Assembly: GCA_023512345.1 (NCBI GenBank)
Contig: JAILZT010000006.1
Coordinates: 62,001 to 126,000 of the forward strand
Direction: 5' to 3'
Length of the DNA stretch: 64,000 nucleotides
Source of the DNA: Paenibacillus sp.
Lineage (GTDB): Bacteria; Bacillota; Bacilli; Paenibacillales; Paenibacillaceae
The notes beneath the pieces are model-generated. The model searched no databases, was not told the origin of the DNA, and saw only the letters and a program-made list of their open reading frames with translations. Position numbers and translations under genes: made by a program. This document shows positions 25,531 through 33,764 of the stretch, one piece after another (position 1 is the first letter of the stretch; every line of letters begins with the position of its first letter).

Positions 25531-25860
25531 ATGACACCGTTCACGGAAAAAGTTATCCGCATCATTCAATCTATTCCAGAAGGAAAAGTCATGACCTATG
25601 GCAGCATCGCCTTTGCTGCAGACAGTCCGCGTGGAGCAAGGCAAGTCGTTCGTATCCTTCACTCCATGAGTCGAAAGTATAATCTGCCTTGGCACCGCGT
25701 AGTTAACGTGAAAGGCATGATCGCATTAACGGAAGATGAGTCCCACTCTATGCAGAAGCTTCTGCTCATGGGGGAGGGCGTAATTTTAGATGAGAACAAC
25801 GTTATTGACCTTAAGAAATTCCAATTCCACCCTGAAATTACAGACGAGCTAACAGACTAG
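25531..25860 (+). CDS. Alkyltransferase-like protein (ATL, MGMT family without active-site Cys)
   Basis: Binds O6-alkylguanine in DNA and flags it for nucleotide excision repair in characterised homologues. 109 residues, corresponding to the DNA-binding domain of O6-alkylguanine-DNA alkyltransferase. The active-site motif PCHR is PWHR here (Trp54), so it cannot accept the alkyl group; this Trp replacement is the defining ATL feature. The arginine finger region GARQVV (Arg37) is kept. AAAGGAG precedes the ATG. Its stop codon overlaps the stop of the convergent DUF1361 gene by three bases. Confidence 0.92.
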   Translation: MTPFTEKVIRIIQSIPEGKVMTYGSIAFAADSPRGARQVVRILHSMSRKYNLPWHRVVNVKGMIALTEDESHSMQKLLLMGEGVILDENNVIDLKKFQFHPEITDELTD

Positions 25861-26528
25861 TCACTCTTACCACGTGCATTCAGGAAAGTGTACATCGTAG
25901 CATAGATAACAAGGAGAACAAAAGTCATAAATAGACTGAAAAATAAGGATTGCCGGTTCAGACTGTCAACCATGAGCTTGTAAAGCTGATGCCGGTCGGT
26001 CAGAATATCCCAGCTGTTCAGACGGTACACCCTTCCAAGCAAGATGCCATAACCACCTAGAGCACAAGCCACCAGAACAAACACCCAAGATACGAACAAG
26101 TTGCTCTTGCGATAAATAACCGACTGAATCTGATACAGTGAGAAAAAACCTGTCATCCAAGCACTCCAGGTAAATAACAGCAACATCGTTAAGTCATACC
26201 AGTACCTATTTAGTACTAAATCACCGGCAATGTACTTTTTGTACCTAATAGTCAGGTGCAGCAGATCGGTCATGATATAAGGTGCGTTCGGGAAAAACAG
26301 CAGCCATGCCCCGCAAAGCGGAAGAAGCATGAACCCTCCAACTTTCCATTTATCCAGCTGGTAGACGGCCATAGAGAATACAAAAGGAATCCAGGCGAGG
26401 AACAGGTTCCAAATTAGAAATCCGTAATAGGTATCTGTACGTAACGAGATCACGCGATATACAGCAAGTGTCGCCAACGATAGTGCGGCCAAAAGCATAA
26501 ATACCTTTGGATAATTTAATTCCTTCAT
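25857..26528 (-). CDS. DUF1361 family membrane protein
   Basis: Integral membrane protein of 223 residues with about seven hydrophobic helices and the family stretch WLLFFPNAPYIMTDLLHL, followed by WYDLTML. Function of the family is unknown. It converges on, and overlaps, the alkyltransferase-like gene; no terminator is seen at its own end, the first leftward one being at 25442-25474. Confidence 0.85.
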   Translation of the reverse strand: MKELNYPKVFMLLAALSLATLAVYRVISLRTDTYYGFLIWNLFLAWIPFVFSMAVYQLDKWKVGGFMLLPLCGAWLLFFPNAPYIMTDLLHLTIRYKKYIAGDLVLNRYWYDLTMLLLFTWSAWMTGFFSLYQIQSVIYRKSNLFVSWVFVLVACALGGYGILLGRVYRLNSWDILTDRHQLYKLMVDSLNRQSLFFSLFMTFVLLVIYATMYTFLNARGKSD

Positions 26529-26611
26529 CAGTTTAAGTTCTCCTCCACAGCAAAGTTACATTTATTTACTAATTGTACAAATAGGGAGATCATACGTCTA
26601 CACAATAATAA

Positions 26612-26636
26612 AGCCCGAGCACGAAGTGCCCGGGCT
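26612..26636 (-). terminator. Terminator of the sulP operon
   Basis: Hairpin AGCCCGAGCAC / GTGCCCGGGCT with one mismatch, followed leftward by a weak T-rich tract; it lies 40 bases after the sulP stop codon. Confidence 0.7.
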
Positions 26637-26675
26637 AATTATTGCGGGATAAAAGTAAAGGTCCTGAAGTTATAT

Positions 26676-28454
26676 CTAGATTCCGCCGCTAAGCTCAGGT
26701 ACAACCCCAGTTTTTGTGCGTCCTTTGAACGCCCGCTGGGCTAAAGCTTCATCAAGTCCTGAAAGTGCGTTACATTCTCTGAATGCCGAATGTCTGCAGC
26801 CTGCACATTTACTCTTATTGATAGCGCTCAGCGCATCGTTAATTGCTTCTCCGGTATGCTTATAGAAATGTTCAGCACCAATAGTTTCATATAATCCGGT
26901 TTTTTGGAGCAGTTGAAGAGGCTGCGGCTGAATGCTTGAAATCATAAGCTTGCCGCCTCTTTCCTGCAGCTGTTTCACCAGACCCGCCAAGTTTGCCTCA
27001 CCAGTGGTATCCATAAATGGGACCTTTGCCATACGCATTAAAATAATGTTAGGCTCATCCGGGCCCGAGCTTGGCATCGTATTTTGGAATTTGTAAGCTG
27101 CTCCAAAAAATAACGGTCCCTCCACATTATAAATGCCAATCTGAGGACAATCATGGTTCTCTGTAACCATATGCGCTTCAACCTTAACTGAAGATGGATC
27201 CGGAAGAACCTTGGAGACCAAATGAACCTCACCCATCCGTTTTACAAAAAGAATTACGGCAAGAACAAGCCCTACCTCCACCGCGAGTGTTAAATCTGCA
27301 AATACCGTCAACAGAAAAGTAATAAACAGTACCAGTGAATCTCCGGTTCTGGTCTTAAGCAGGTGGAGGAATTCTTTGCGTTCACTCATATTCCAGGCTA
27401 CCACCATAAGAATAGGTGCCATGGCAGCGAGGGGTATTAATGATGCATAAGGTGCAAAGAGCAGAAGAATAAGAAAAACAACTACTCCATGGATCACTCC
27501 GGATATTGGAGAGGTAGCTCCATTCTTAATATTGGTAGCCGTTCTGGCAATAGCTCCGGTCGCTGGAATTCCGCCGAACAGCGGAGCGACAATATTGGCA
27601 ATTCCCTGACCGATCAGCTCCCGATTGCTGTTGTGGCGATCACCGGTCATGCCGTCTGCAACAACTGCGGATAACAGCGATTCGATCGCTCCGAGCATGG
27701 CAATCAGGAACGCAGGTCTTATAAGCGAGACAAGACGATCCCATGTGATCTCGGGAAAGTGAAAGCTTGGAAGTGAACTGGGAATGGCCCCATAAGCCGA
27801 TCCGATGGTAGTAACCTTGCCGCTGAACAAAAGTGCAGCGATGACTGTGGCACATAAAAGGCCAATCAGGGATCCCGGAACTTTGGGAGCAAACCGCAGC
27901 GTTAGCATAACAACAATCAGGCATATAGCAGCCGTAAGAATGCTGTATACATTAATTGTGGAGATATGAACACCAATTTCCTTCATATTGTCCACGAACT
28001 TTTCGTGCCTCGTCATATCCCGCAGACCCAGAAAGTTAGCTATTTGCCCGCTGAATATGATAACAGCAATCCCTGCAGTAAATCCGATCGTCACTGGCTT
28101 CGGGATAAACTTAATTAGCACACCCAGCTTCAAGACTCCCATTATGACCAGAAACACACCCGCCATCATCCCTGCAATCAACAAGTTCTCATATCCATAC
28201 TCCATGCCTATAGCGAACAGAATAGGAATAAAAGCACCTGTAGGACCGCCAATTTGAAACCGGGAACCCCCAAAAAGGGAGATTAGAATCCCAGCCACAA
28301 TAGTTGTATAAATTCCGTATTCTGGCTTCACACCTGAAGCAATAGCAAAAGCCATCCCTAGCGGAATGGCAATAACACCGACAATTGTCCCTGAAATGAT
28401 ATCCTTACGCAGAGAAGCAACATTATAGCCTTTGAAACGGCCCCACCCTGTCAT
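26676..28454 (-). CDS. SulP family anion transporter with STAS domain
   Basis: Membrane transporter of 592 residues in the SLC26/SulP family, which moves sulfate, bicarbonate or other anions. N-terminal membrane region with IAIPLGMAFAIASGV and GGPTGAFIPI, then a C-terminal STAS domain (about 440-545). After the STAS domain lies a short Cys-containing tail, CAGCRHSAFREC, which could bind a metal or form a disulfide. ATG 28454 has AAGAAGG upstream. Third gene of an operon with an ArsR regulator; substrate not determinable. Confidence 0.9.
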   Translation of the reverse strand: MTGWGRFKGYNVASLRKDIISGTIVGVIAIPLGMAFAIASGVKPEYGIYTTIVAGILISLFGGSRFQIGGPTGAFIPILFAIGMEYGYENLLIAGMMAGVFLVIMGVLKLGVLIKFIPKPVTIGFTAGIAVIIFSGQIANFLGLRDMTRHEKFVDNMKEIGVHISTINVYSILTAAICLIVVMLTLRFAPKVPGSLIGLLCATVIAALLFSGKVTTIGSAYGAIPSSLPSFHFPEITWDRLVSLIRPAFLIAMLGAIESLLSAVVADGMTGDRHNSNRELIGQGIANIVAPLFGGIPATGAIARTATNIKNGATSPISGVIHGVVVFLILLLFAPYASLIPLAAMAPILMVVAWNMSERKEFLHLLKTRTGDSLVLFITFLLTVFADLTLAVEVGLVLAVILFVKRMGEVHLVSKVLPDPSSVKVEAHMVTENHDCPQIGIYNVEGPLFFGAAYKFQNTMPSSGPDEPNIILMRMAKVPFMDTTGEANLAGLVKQLQERGGKLMISSIQPQPLQLLQKTGLYETIGAEHFYKHTGEAINDALSAINKSKCAGCRHSAFRECNALSGLDEALAQRAFKGRTKTGVVPELSGGI

Positions 28455-28486
28455 GATCTAACCTTCTTTTCTCTAAATATCTGATT

Positions 28487-28559
28487 ATTTGAATATAAGA
28501 AAAACATTACTCCTGCACGCCGCAGATGTCAACGTCCAAATATCGCTTATAATTCAAAT
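28487..28559. repeat. Inverted repeat between arsR and sulP
   Basis: ATTTGAATATAAG (28487-28499) and CTTATAATTCAAAT (28546-28559) are inverted copies differing by one inserted base, 46 bases apart, in the gap upstream of sulP. A related ATTTGAATTTATTA lies at 29323-29336 upstream of the first operon gene. Candidate operator half-sites for the ArsR protein, or a long-stem RNA structure. Confidence 0.5.
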
Positions 28560-28560
28560 C

Positions 28561-28887
28561 TCACTCGCTACGGATGCCTTCCAATAAGGAAATTGCATTC
28601 ACAAGATGATTATCGAATATTTGCTTGGCGACAGCCAAGAGATCTTTAATTAAGGGATCGCGGAGCGAATAGATAACAGAGGTTCCGTCCTTTACACTGG
28701 CTACAACGTTCTTGGCCCGAAGTACCGCAAGCTGTTGGGACACGGCAGAGCCCTCAGATCCTAAAATGGCCTGAAGTTCATTCACATTCTTTTCACCTTC
28801 GCTTAGCAGCTCCAAAATACGGATACGCATTGGATGCGCCAACGCTTTGAAAAACTCCGTCTTAAATTGCTGAATATCGCTGTTCAT
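28561..28887 (-). CDS. ArsR family transcriptional regulator without cysteines
   Basis: Winged-helix repressor of 108 residues with FKALAHPMRIRILELL and the recognition helix EGSAVSQQLAVLRAKNVV. It contains no cysteine at all, so it lacks the classic ArsR/SmtB alpha-3 metal site and must sense something else or act through other ligands. AAGGAG precedes the ATG. It lies 12 bases after the unknown gene and 106 bases before sulP, all in one direction; regulation of sulP is likely but inferred. Confidence 0.9.
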   Translation of the reverse strand: MNSDIQQFKTEFFKALAHPMRIRILELLSEGEKNVNELQAILGSEGSAVSQQLAVLRAKNVVASVKDGTSVIYSLRDPLIKDLLAVAKQIFDNHLVNAISLLEGIRSE

Positions 28888-28899
28888 AGATTGAGCTCC

Positions 28900-29298
28900 T
28901 TATAGCTTTACTTCTGAATCGACTAATATCATACCATAAATTCTGAGCTCAGCTGTCCTTACTCTTACAAAAGTACCCAACGGCATAGGTTCACCAAGAC
29001 ATTCGAACATCATTAGACTATCACCTATCTGAAGTGATGCCGTGCCGTCCTCCTCGATATTTTCCAACCTGCCTGTAAAGACAACGACGTCTTTGTCATG
29101 TGTTAGGCTGTATTCATGTGTGGCTGCAGGCAAAATATCTATCCATCTGATTAAAAGCTCATTAATCTCGAACTCCACGTCATAGTTTTCACCTAAGCTA
29201 AAAGCTCCACCACACCAAATCCCCTTTCCCTCTCCATAGGGAGAATTGAAGAAAACCTCGTCTTTTCGTAATCCGCGTGCGGTTATCGTTATTTTCAT
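28900..29298 (-). CDS. Protein of unknown function in the arsR-sulP operon
   Basis: 132 residues, soluble, mostly predicted beta strands, with two segments resembling small beta barrels (VVFTGRLENIEEDGTASLQIGD and GTFVRVRTAELRIYG). I do not recognise the family. ATG 29298 follows GGAG by 6 bases and is preferred over in-frame starts further upstream. A -10-like TATAAT lies about 35 bases upstream (29332-29337 region). It is the first gene of the operon with arsR and sulP. Confidence 0.75.
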   Translation of the reverse strand: MKITITARGLRKDEVFFNSPYGEGKGIWCGGAFSLGENYDVEFEINELLIRWIDILPAATHEYSLTHDKDVVVFTGRLENIEEDGTASLQIGDSLMMFECLGEPMPLGTFVRVRTAELRIYGMILVDSEVKL

Positions 29299-29359
29299 CT
29301 TAAGCTCCATTTGCAATGTTATATTTGAATTTATTATACATGAAGATACTCGTTACAGT

Positions 29360-30979
29360 TCAAGTATAGTTACGCGTGGCAGCGTTTAGGTAGGTACTTG
29401 GATGTAGCCAGGGATACTTAAAAAATTCATTCTTGTCTGTGACTTTCCGGGAAACACTTAAATCATAATCAATCAGTTCCTTCACTTTATCCGCGAAAGC
29501 TTGCCCTTTCACTAGCAATCCCAGCTCAAAATCATGACACGCACTTCTCTCATTTATATTATAGGATCCGTGAAAGACTGCATTTGATCTCTTATCATAT
29601 GAGATTTTCCAATGAGAGAAACGGCCGGTGCCGCTGTAATCGTAAAAAGAAACTCCCTCGCAAAAAGGGGTGTACATGTTGCCTCGCACTGCCGCTCGAT
29701 TCGTAGGATGATCATTCACTAGCAGCGAATTACACAAGGTAAGATGGGATGAGCATTCGGGTCCAACATCTTGAAGTCGATCCCAAAAATCCTGATCAAT
29801 TAAATATGGATTTATTATAATAGTCTCGTCGCAAGCGTAAGTGATCAGATCCAGATAATACTGTTGGATTAAATTGACCTGATTACCGGGAAAACTCACA
29901 AATACCGTACATTCCTCTTCTCCAAAATGCAGATCTGTATCCGGAGAGTAGTAGCTATCTTCGACATTAAATAGCTCTCCTCCAAGCAGCAGCCAACGTG
30001 AGTGGAATACAACATTAAGTGTTTTGGCAACGGCTCCGCGAATTCGGAAACACCCATCATGCCATTCTTCCTCTTTCGCAGGAATACCTAACCCATGCCC
30101 ACTGACTGGTCCAGTTGATGAAGCGTCTATCGGAGTCTCATATGTATACTGGTCACCAATATTGAGGCTGCCTATGATGGAGGTGATACCGTCAATAATT
30201 ATAAATTTACGATGGTCTATAACATTTAATCCTGTGATTTCCACATCCTGCTGGACACTGTCCTGAAGAAACAAAACACTCTCTGGAACGCCCTGAAGCT
30301 TAAGCTCCTGACGCATTGCCTCCCATTTATCTGCAGAATAATAGGACTCAAAGGTATTACGGATTTGAGCACCTGCAGCTGTAAGCTTATCTGAAAGTTC
30401 GCTAAACTTTCCGAAAGTCAGATTTTTCTCGTATCCCAATGCTGTAATTGTAGCGTTAACCATCATCCGAACCTTTACCCCGCGGTTTAAAGCAGCAAGC
30501 AACTCCTGAGTAATCAGGTTGCCGGAATGATCATTGAAAAATAACATCATGGACAGATGAATATAACGCTCTGCCTTTCTAATCTCGTCTATCAACATCT
30601 CCAAGCATTTAGGACCGTTCACATATGGAGTTACCTCATTATTCCAAGACGTCTGGGGAGCTAGTGCTTTTAGTTTTGCCTGATCCAGACGAGAAGCCAC
30701 ACCCGCCAGCTCCTTCATCACATCGTTATTCATTCCTGGAATATTCATAAGCTGCTCCAAGTTTGTAAATATCCCCCCCAGCTCTTGCCGATACTTCCGA
30801 CTCTCCAGTCCATACAGACCAGCCTTAATAACAGGTGCAATATCACCGGCCTCCTCGGCCATCATCTGCAGGGCTCCACCGGAGAGGTGATAATTCATTA
30901 AATCAATAATGCTTCGTTGAAGAGACTCCTCAAGATTAGAAAATGTATGCTGGTTATTGTCCATATGCAGGGCCCCCAT
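29360..30979 (-). CDS. Phospholipase D-like (HKD) protein
   Basis: Protein of 539 residues with two HKD half-sites, as in phospholipase D and cardiolipin synthase relatives. The first is canonical (His256-x-Lys258, Asp263, then GSLNIGD). The second has His456-x-Lys458 but Asp462, one residue closer than usual, followed by a normal GSYNINERS and DFELGL. No membrane helices at the N terminus, unlike cardiolipin synthases, so a cytoplasmic phosphodiesterase or nuclease role is possible. ATG 30979 has AAGGAAGG just upstream; ATG 30964 is an alternative. Confidence 0.85.
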   Translation of the reverse strand: MGALHMDNNQHTFSNLEESLQRSIIDLMNYHLSGGALQMMAEEAGDIAPVIKAGLYGLESRKYRQELGGIFTNLEQLMNIPGMNNDVMKELAGVASRLDQAKLKALAPQTSWNNEVTPYVNGPKCLEMLIDEIRKAERYIHLSMMLFFNDHSGNLITQELLAALNRGVKVRMMVNATITALGYEKNLTFGKFSELSDKLTAAGAQIRNTFESYYSADKWEAMRQELKLQGVPESVLFLQDSVQQDVEITGLNVIDHRKFIIIDGITSIIGSLNIGDQYTYETPIDASSTGPVSGHGLGIPAKEEEWHDGCFRIRGAVAKTLNVVFHSRWLLLGGELFNVEDSYYSPDTDLHFGEEECTVFVSFPGNQVNLIQQYYLDLITYACDETIIINPYLIDQDFWDRLQDVGPECSSHLTLCNSLLVNDHPTNRAAVRGNMYTPFCEGVSFYDYSGTGRFSHWKISYDKRSNAVFHGSYNINERSACHDFELGLLVKGQAFADKVKELIDYDLSVSRKVTDKNEFFKYPWLHPSTYLNAATRNYT

Positions 30980-31065
30980 ACCTTCCTTTTATTGTAACAA
31001 TACAAAAGGCTATAGATAGATACCCTGTAATTAGTACTTGTAAACGTATTTGGGCTGCCCAACGT

Positions 31066-31105
31066 AAAAACAAGCGCACAGAGCATTGGATGCCTGAGCG
31101 CTTGT
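31066..31105 (-). terminator. Terminator of the nitroreductase operon
   Basis: Arms ACAAGCGC / GCGCTTGT separated by 20 bases, with a T run on the leftward side, 37 bases after the ABM gene. Confidence 0.75.
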
Positions 31106-31141
31106 TCTTGTAACTAAAGGGAAAAGGTTAACTATAGTCTT

Positions 31142-31432
31142 TTATACTAAGTTTCCGTTATATACTTTTACATCCAGGGGTGCAGATAGGAAAGTTCCTG
31201 CCTTGGCAGCGAACGCTTTAAAGTGCTCACTCGTATTATGTGCAGTAACTGCTTCTGGATCACGCCAAGTTTCCACCATAATGAAGTCATTTTCCTGTTC
31301 CGTATGTCTGTACAACTCATAGGAGAAGTTGCCTTCTTCTGCCACCGAAGCAGCGATTAACGGTTTGATTTCCTCCAGAAACTGAGCCTGACGCTCAGGA
31401 ATCACATGAAATACAACATGATTAATAATCAT
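31142..31432 (-). CDS. Antibiotic biosynthesis monooxygenase (ABM) domain protein
   Basis: A 96-residue YgiN-like ABM domain: INHVVFHVIPERQAQFLEEI, then NDFIMVETWRDPEAVTAHNTSEHFKAF. YgiN-type proteins act on quinols, which would fit the flavin-dependent nitroreductase encoded just upstream. Start ATG 31432 follows AGGAGG by 10 bases; a start at 31459 would overlap the nitroreductase. Last gene of the MarR-nitroreductase-ABM operon. Confidence 0.88.
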   Translation of the reverse strand: MIINHVVFHVIPERQAQFLEEIKPLIAASVAEEGNFSYELYRHTEQENDFIMVETWRDPEAVTAHNTSEHFKAFAAKAGTFLSAPLDVKVYNGNLV

Positions 31433-31449
31433 TTTCTCAAATCCTCCTC

Positions 31450-32085
31450 TTATTTCCACTGTGCGATTTTGTCAATTGGAAGGCGTACAGATGCATAACC
31501 TTCTTCTGCTGCCTTACCGATGGATAGTAACATTACTGGGATGTAACGCTCTTTATCCAAACCATAAGCCTCAGCAATCTTGTCCTTTTCGAAGCCTCCG
31601 ATTGGATTGGTGTCATAACCATGAGCACGAGCGGCAAGCATAAGTTGCATGGAAACGAGAGCACCGTCAATCAGTACGGTATCCTTATTAACATCCGCAG
31701 GTAGAGTTGCAAAATGGCCCGCCAATGCGGTCAGTTGTCTCTCCTTCACTTCAGCAGGCATAAGTCCGCGTTCTACAGCAGCCCCATAAATTTCTTCGGC
31801 ATAATCAAAATTGTTCAGATCTCCAAATACAGCAACGACTGCCGCAGAAGTCTCCACTTGTACCTGATTAAATTTTGCCAATGGTGCAAGCGTTGATTTT
31901 CCTTCAGCACTTTCAATAACGACGAAGCGCCAAGGCTGCATATTCACCGAAGAGGGCGCCAGTGTAGCTTCCGTAAGAATTTCAGTCATTTCTTCCTTAC
32001 TGATTTTAACGGATGGATCGTATTTACGAATCGAGCGGCGGCCTGTAATAATACTTGAAAAGTCATTGGTTTGTGTAGCGTTCAT
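31450..32085 (-). CDS. Nitroreductase family protein (FMN-dependent, NAD(P)H)
   Basis: Flavoenzyme of 211 residues reducing nitro groups, quinones or similar substrates. N-terminal FMN phosphate-binding RRSIRKYD, then APSSVNMQPWRFVVI and a C-terminal LLSIGKAAEEGY are family features. AGGAG lies 11 bases before the ATG. It is placed between a MarR regulator (36 bases upstream) and the ABM protein, a common arrangement for electrophile or quinone response operons. Confidence 0.92.
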   Translation of the reverse strand: MNATQTNDFSSIITGRRSIRKYDPSVKISKEEMTEILTEATLAPSSVNMQPWRFVVIESAEGKSTLAPLAKFNQVQVETSAAVVAVFGDLNNFDYAEEIYGAAVERGLMPAEVKERQLTALAGHFATLPADVNKDTVLIDGALVSMQLMLAARAHGYDTNPIGGFEKDKIAEAYGLDKERYIPVMLLSIGKAAEEGYASVRLPIDKIAQWK

Positions 32086-32121
32086 AAGTTGTCATACTCC
32101 TTTTATATTCTAATATTCACC

Positions 32122-32550
32122 TTATAACAATTCAACATTATGCTGTATGCGGCTGAGTAAATGAATTAGGTCGGTGCGGTCCTGCTCATTGAATTGAGCA
32201 AGCAGCCCGTTGATAAACTGTTTTTTTTCTTTACGGTAGGAAACAATTTTCTCACGCCCCTTTTCAGTAAGGGAGACCAGAGTTACCCGGTTATCTGCCG
32301 GATTATTGCGCCTGTTAATCACACCATCTTCTTCAAGCCCTTTTAAATGACGGGTAATGGCGGCTGCATCAATATCAACTGCCTTTTGCAACTTAATCTG
32401 GCTAATCTCGTCAACTTGAAATAGTTCATGTAGAAGACGCAGACGGGATGGACTAATGCCTGCACAGCGCTCGAACTTCGGGCCGATACCTTTATTCAGG
32501 GACTGCAGCAGCTCAAATATTTGATCTTCTTGGGGACGATGTTCAGTCAT
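32122..32550 (-). CDS. MarR family transcriptional regulator
   Basis: 142 residues with the MarR winged helix: QIKLQKAVDIDAAAITRHLKGLEEDGVI, then wing NPADNRV. Cys17-like position near the N terminus (ERCAGISPSRL) could be redox sensitive but is not the canonical OhrR context. AAAGGGGG precedes the ATG. It heads an operon with the nitroreductase and ABM genes and is likely to repress it in the absence of inducer. Confidence 0.9.
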   Translation of the reverse strand: MTEHRPQEDQIFELLQSLNKGIGPKFERCAGISPSRLRLLHELFQVDEISQIKLQKAVDIDAAAITRHLKGLEEDGVINRRNNPADNRVTLVSLTEKGREKIVSYRKEKKQFINGLLAQFNEQDRTDLIHLLSRIQHNVELL

Positions 32551-32722
32551 AATAACCCCCTTTAATTAATAGATTGTGTAAAATCATTTCGCTTATTATT
32601 ATATATCACATTAATCATTGACCCGTCAACTAAATTCTACTTTTCGGGTCTATCACAGAGTTGCATTGCAGATCGAGAACAGATAGTCTTGATCCATAAA
32701 ACCCTTTAGAGGAGGTTAACCC

Positions 32723-33502
32723 GTGAGAATATCCTTGATTCAGATGGATATAGCATTTGGCAATCCTGAGGCTAATTATTCTGCAGCGGAATCTAAAATC
32801 AGGGAAGCGGCGGCAGAAGCCCCTGACTGTATCCTTCTTCCTGAGCTATGGAACACAGGTTATGATCTAACCCGTCTGAAGGACATAGCCGACATAGATG
32901 GGGTGTTAACAAAAACGCTTATCTCTTCCTTGGCTAAGGAATACGGCATTAATATTGTTGCGGGATCCATATCCAAGATGAATCATGATGGGGTAACTAA
33001 CAGCATGCTCGCATTTAACCGTCAAGGTGAACTCGTTGGGGATTACAGCAAGCTGCATCTGTTCGGTCTTATGGATGAACATCTATATTTGCAGCCTGGA
33101 CATACCAAAGGACAGTTTACCTTGGACGAAATTCCAAGTGCAGGTGTTATCTGCTATGATATCCGGTTCCCAGAGTGGATTCGCGTACACATGACGGATG
33201 GTGCTGAAATACTGTTCGTCTGCGCCGAGTGGCCACTTCAAAGACTGTCCCACTGGCGTGCCCTCTTAATCAGCAGGGCTATAGAGAACCAATGTTATGT
33301 AGTCGCCTGCAACCGTGCGGGAACAGATCCTGCCAATACCTTTGCCGGGCATTCCATGATTATTGACCCCTGGGGAGAAATCGTCTGCGAAGCCTCCGAC
33401 AGCGAAGAAATTATAAGCGGTGAGTTGGACTTGAACAACGTGCGTATGGTTCGCCAGCAAATCCCTATCTTCTTGGATAGACGACCGCATCTCTATTTGT
33501 AG
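32723..33502 (+). CDS. Carbon-nitrogen hydrolase (nitrilase superfamily, omega-amidase-like)
   Basis: Hydrolyses an amide carbon-nitrogen bond. 259 residues with the full catalytic triad: Glu41 (LLPELWNTG), Lys110 (DYSKLHLF) and Cys144 (GVICYDIRFPEW). It resembles the YafV/MtnU group, which includes omega-amidases acting on 2-oxoglutaramate or 2-oxosuccinamate; MtnU accompanies methionine salvage in Bacillus, but no salvage genes are nearby. Start GTG 32723 is 7 bases after GGAGG. Single gene, divergent from the MarR operon. Confidence 0.9.
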   Translation: MRISLIQMDIAFGNPEANYSAAESKIREAAAEAPDCILLPELWNTGYDLTRLKDIADIDGVLTKTLISSLAKEYGINIVAGSISKMNHDGVTNSMLAFNRQGELVGDYSKLHLFGLMDEHLYLQPGHTKGQFTLDEIPSAGVICYDIRFPEWIRVHMTDGAEILFVCAEWPLQRLSHWRALLISRAIENQCYVVACNRAGTDPANTFAGHSMIIDPWGEIVCEASDSEEIISGELDLNNVRMVRQQIPIFLDRRPHLYL

Positions 33503-33563
33503 TTTAATCAAGGAAAAACTATGTTGGAGAAACATATATAGTTGCACTTTATACACCCGGGAG

Positions 33564-33691
33564 AGTTAGGATCACAGGTAATGGTTCGCGGATGTGGAGA
33601 GTGGAGAGTAACTTCACAGTAATCATTTGCGGACGTAGAGTAGTTAGGATCACAAGTAATGGTTCGCAGACGTGAGATAGTTACTTCACAG
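33564..33691. repeat. Alternating direct repeats (A-B-A-B array)
   Basis: Two ~33-base A units (33564-33596, 33642-33674; AGTTAGGATCACA then GTAATGGTTCGC) alternate with a related B unit (33607-33638; AGTAACTTCACAGTAATCAT) and a truncated B unit (33679-33691) that runs into the terminator hairpin. All four share the frame AGTxAxxxCACA. It fills the gap after the amidase gene. Not a CRISPR array: no constant spacer length and only four degenerate units. Confidence 0.75.
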
Positions 33692-33744
33692 AAAAGGCGC
33701 TGATGGTCGGGTACTCCCCCGATCCTCGCAGCGCCTTTTCTGTG
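33687..33744. terminator. Bidirectional terminator between amidase and lipL
   Basis: Perfect 16-base arms (33687-33702 and 33729-33744; CACAGAAAAGGCGCTG and its complement) with an inner stem TCGGG / CCCGA. Lies between two convergent genes. Confidence 0.85.
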
Positions 33745-33764
33745 TATTCAGACCTCTATTTATG

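Noticed and set aside
33564..33691. Regularly repeated units suggesting a CRISPR array
   Set aside because: Only four degenerate units of two kinds, uneven spacing, no cas genes anywhere in the window.
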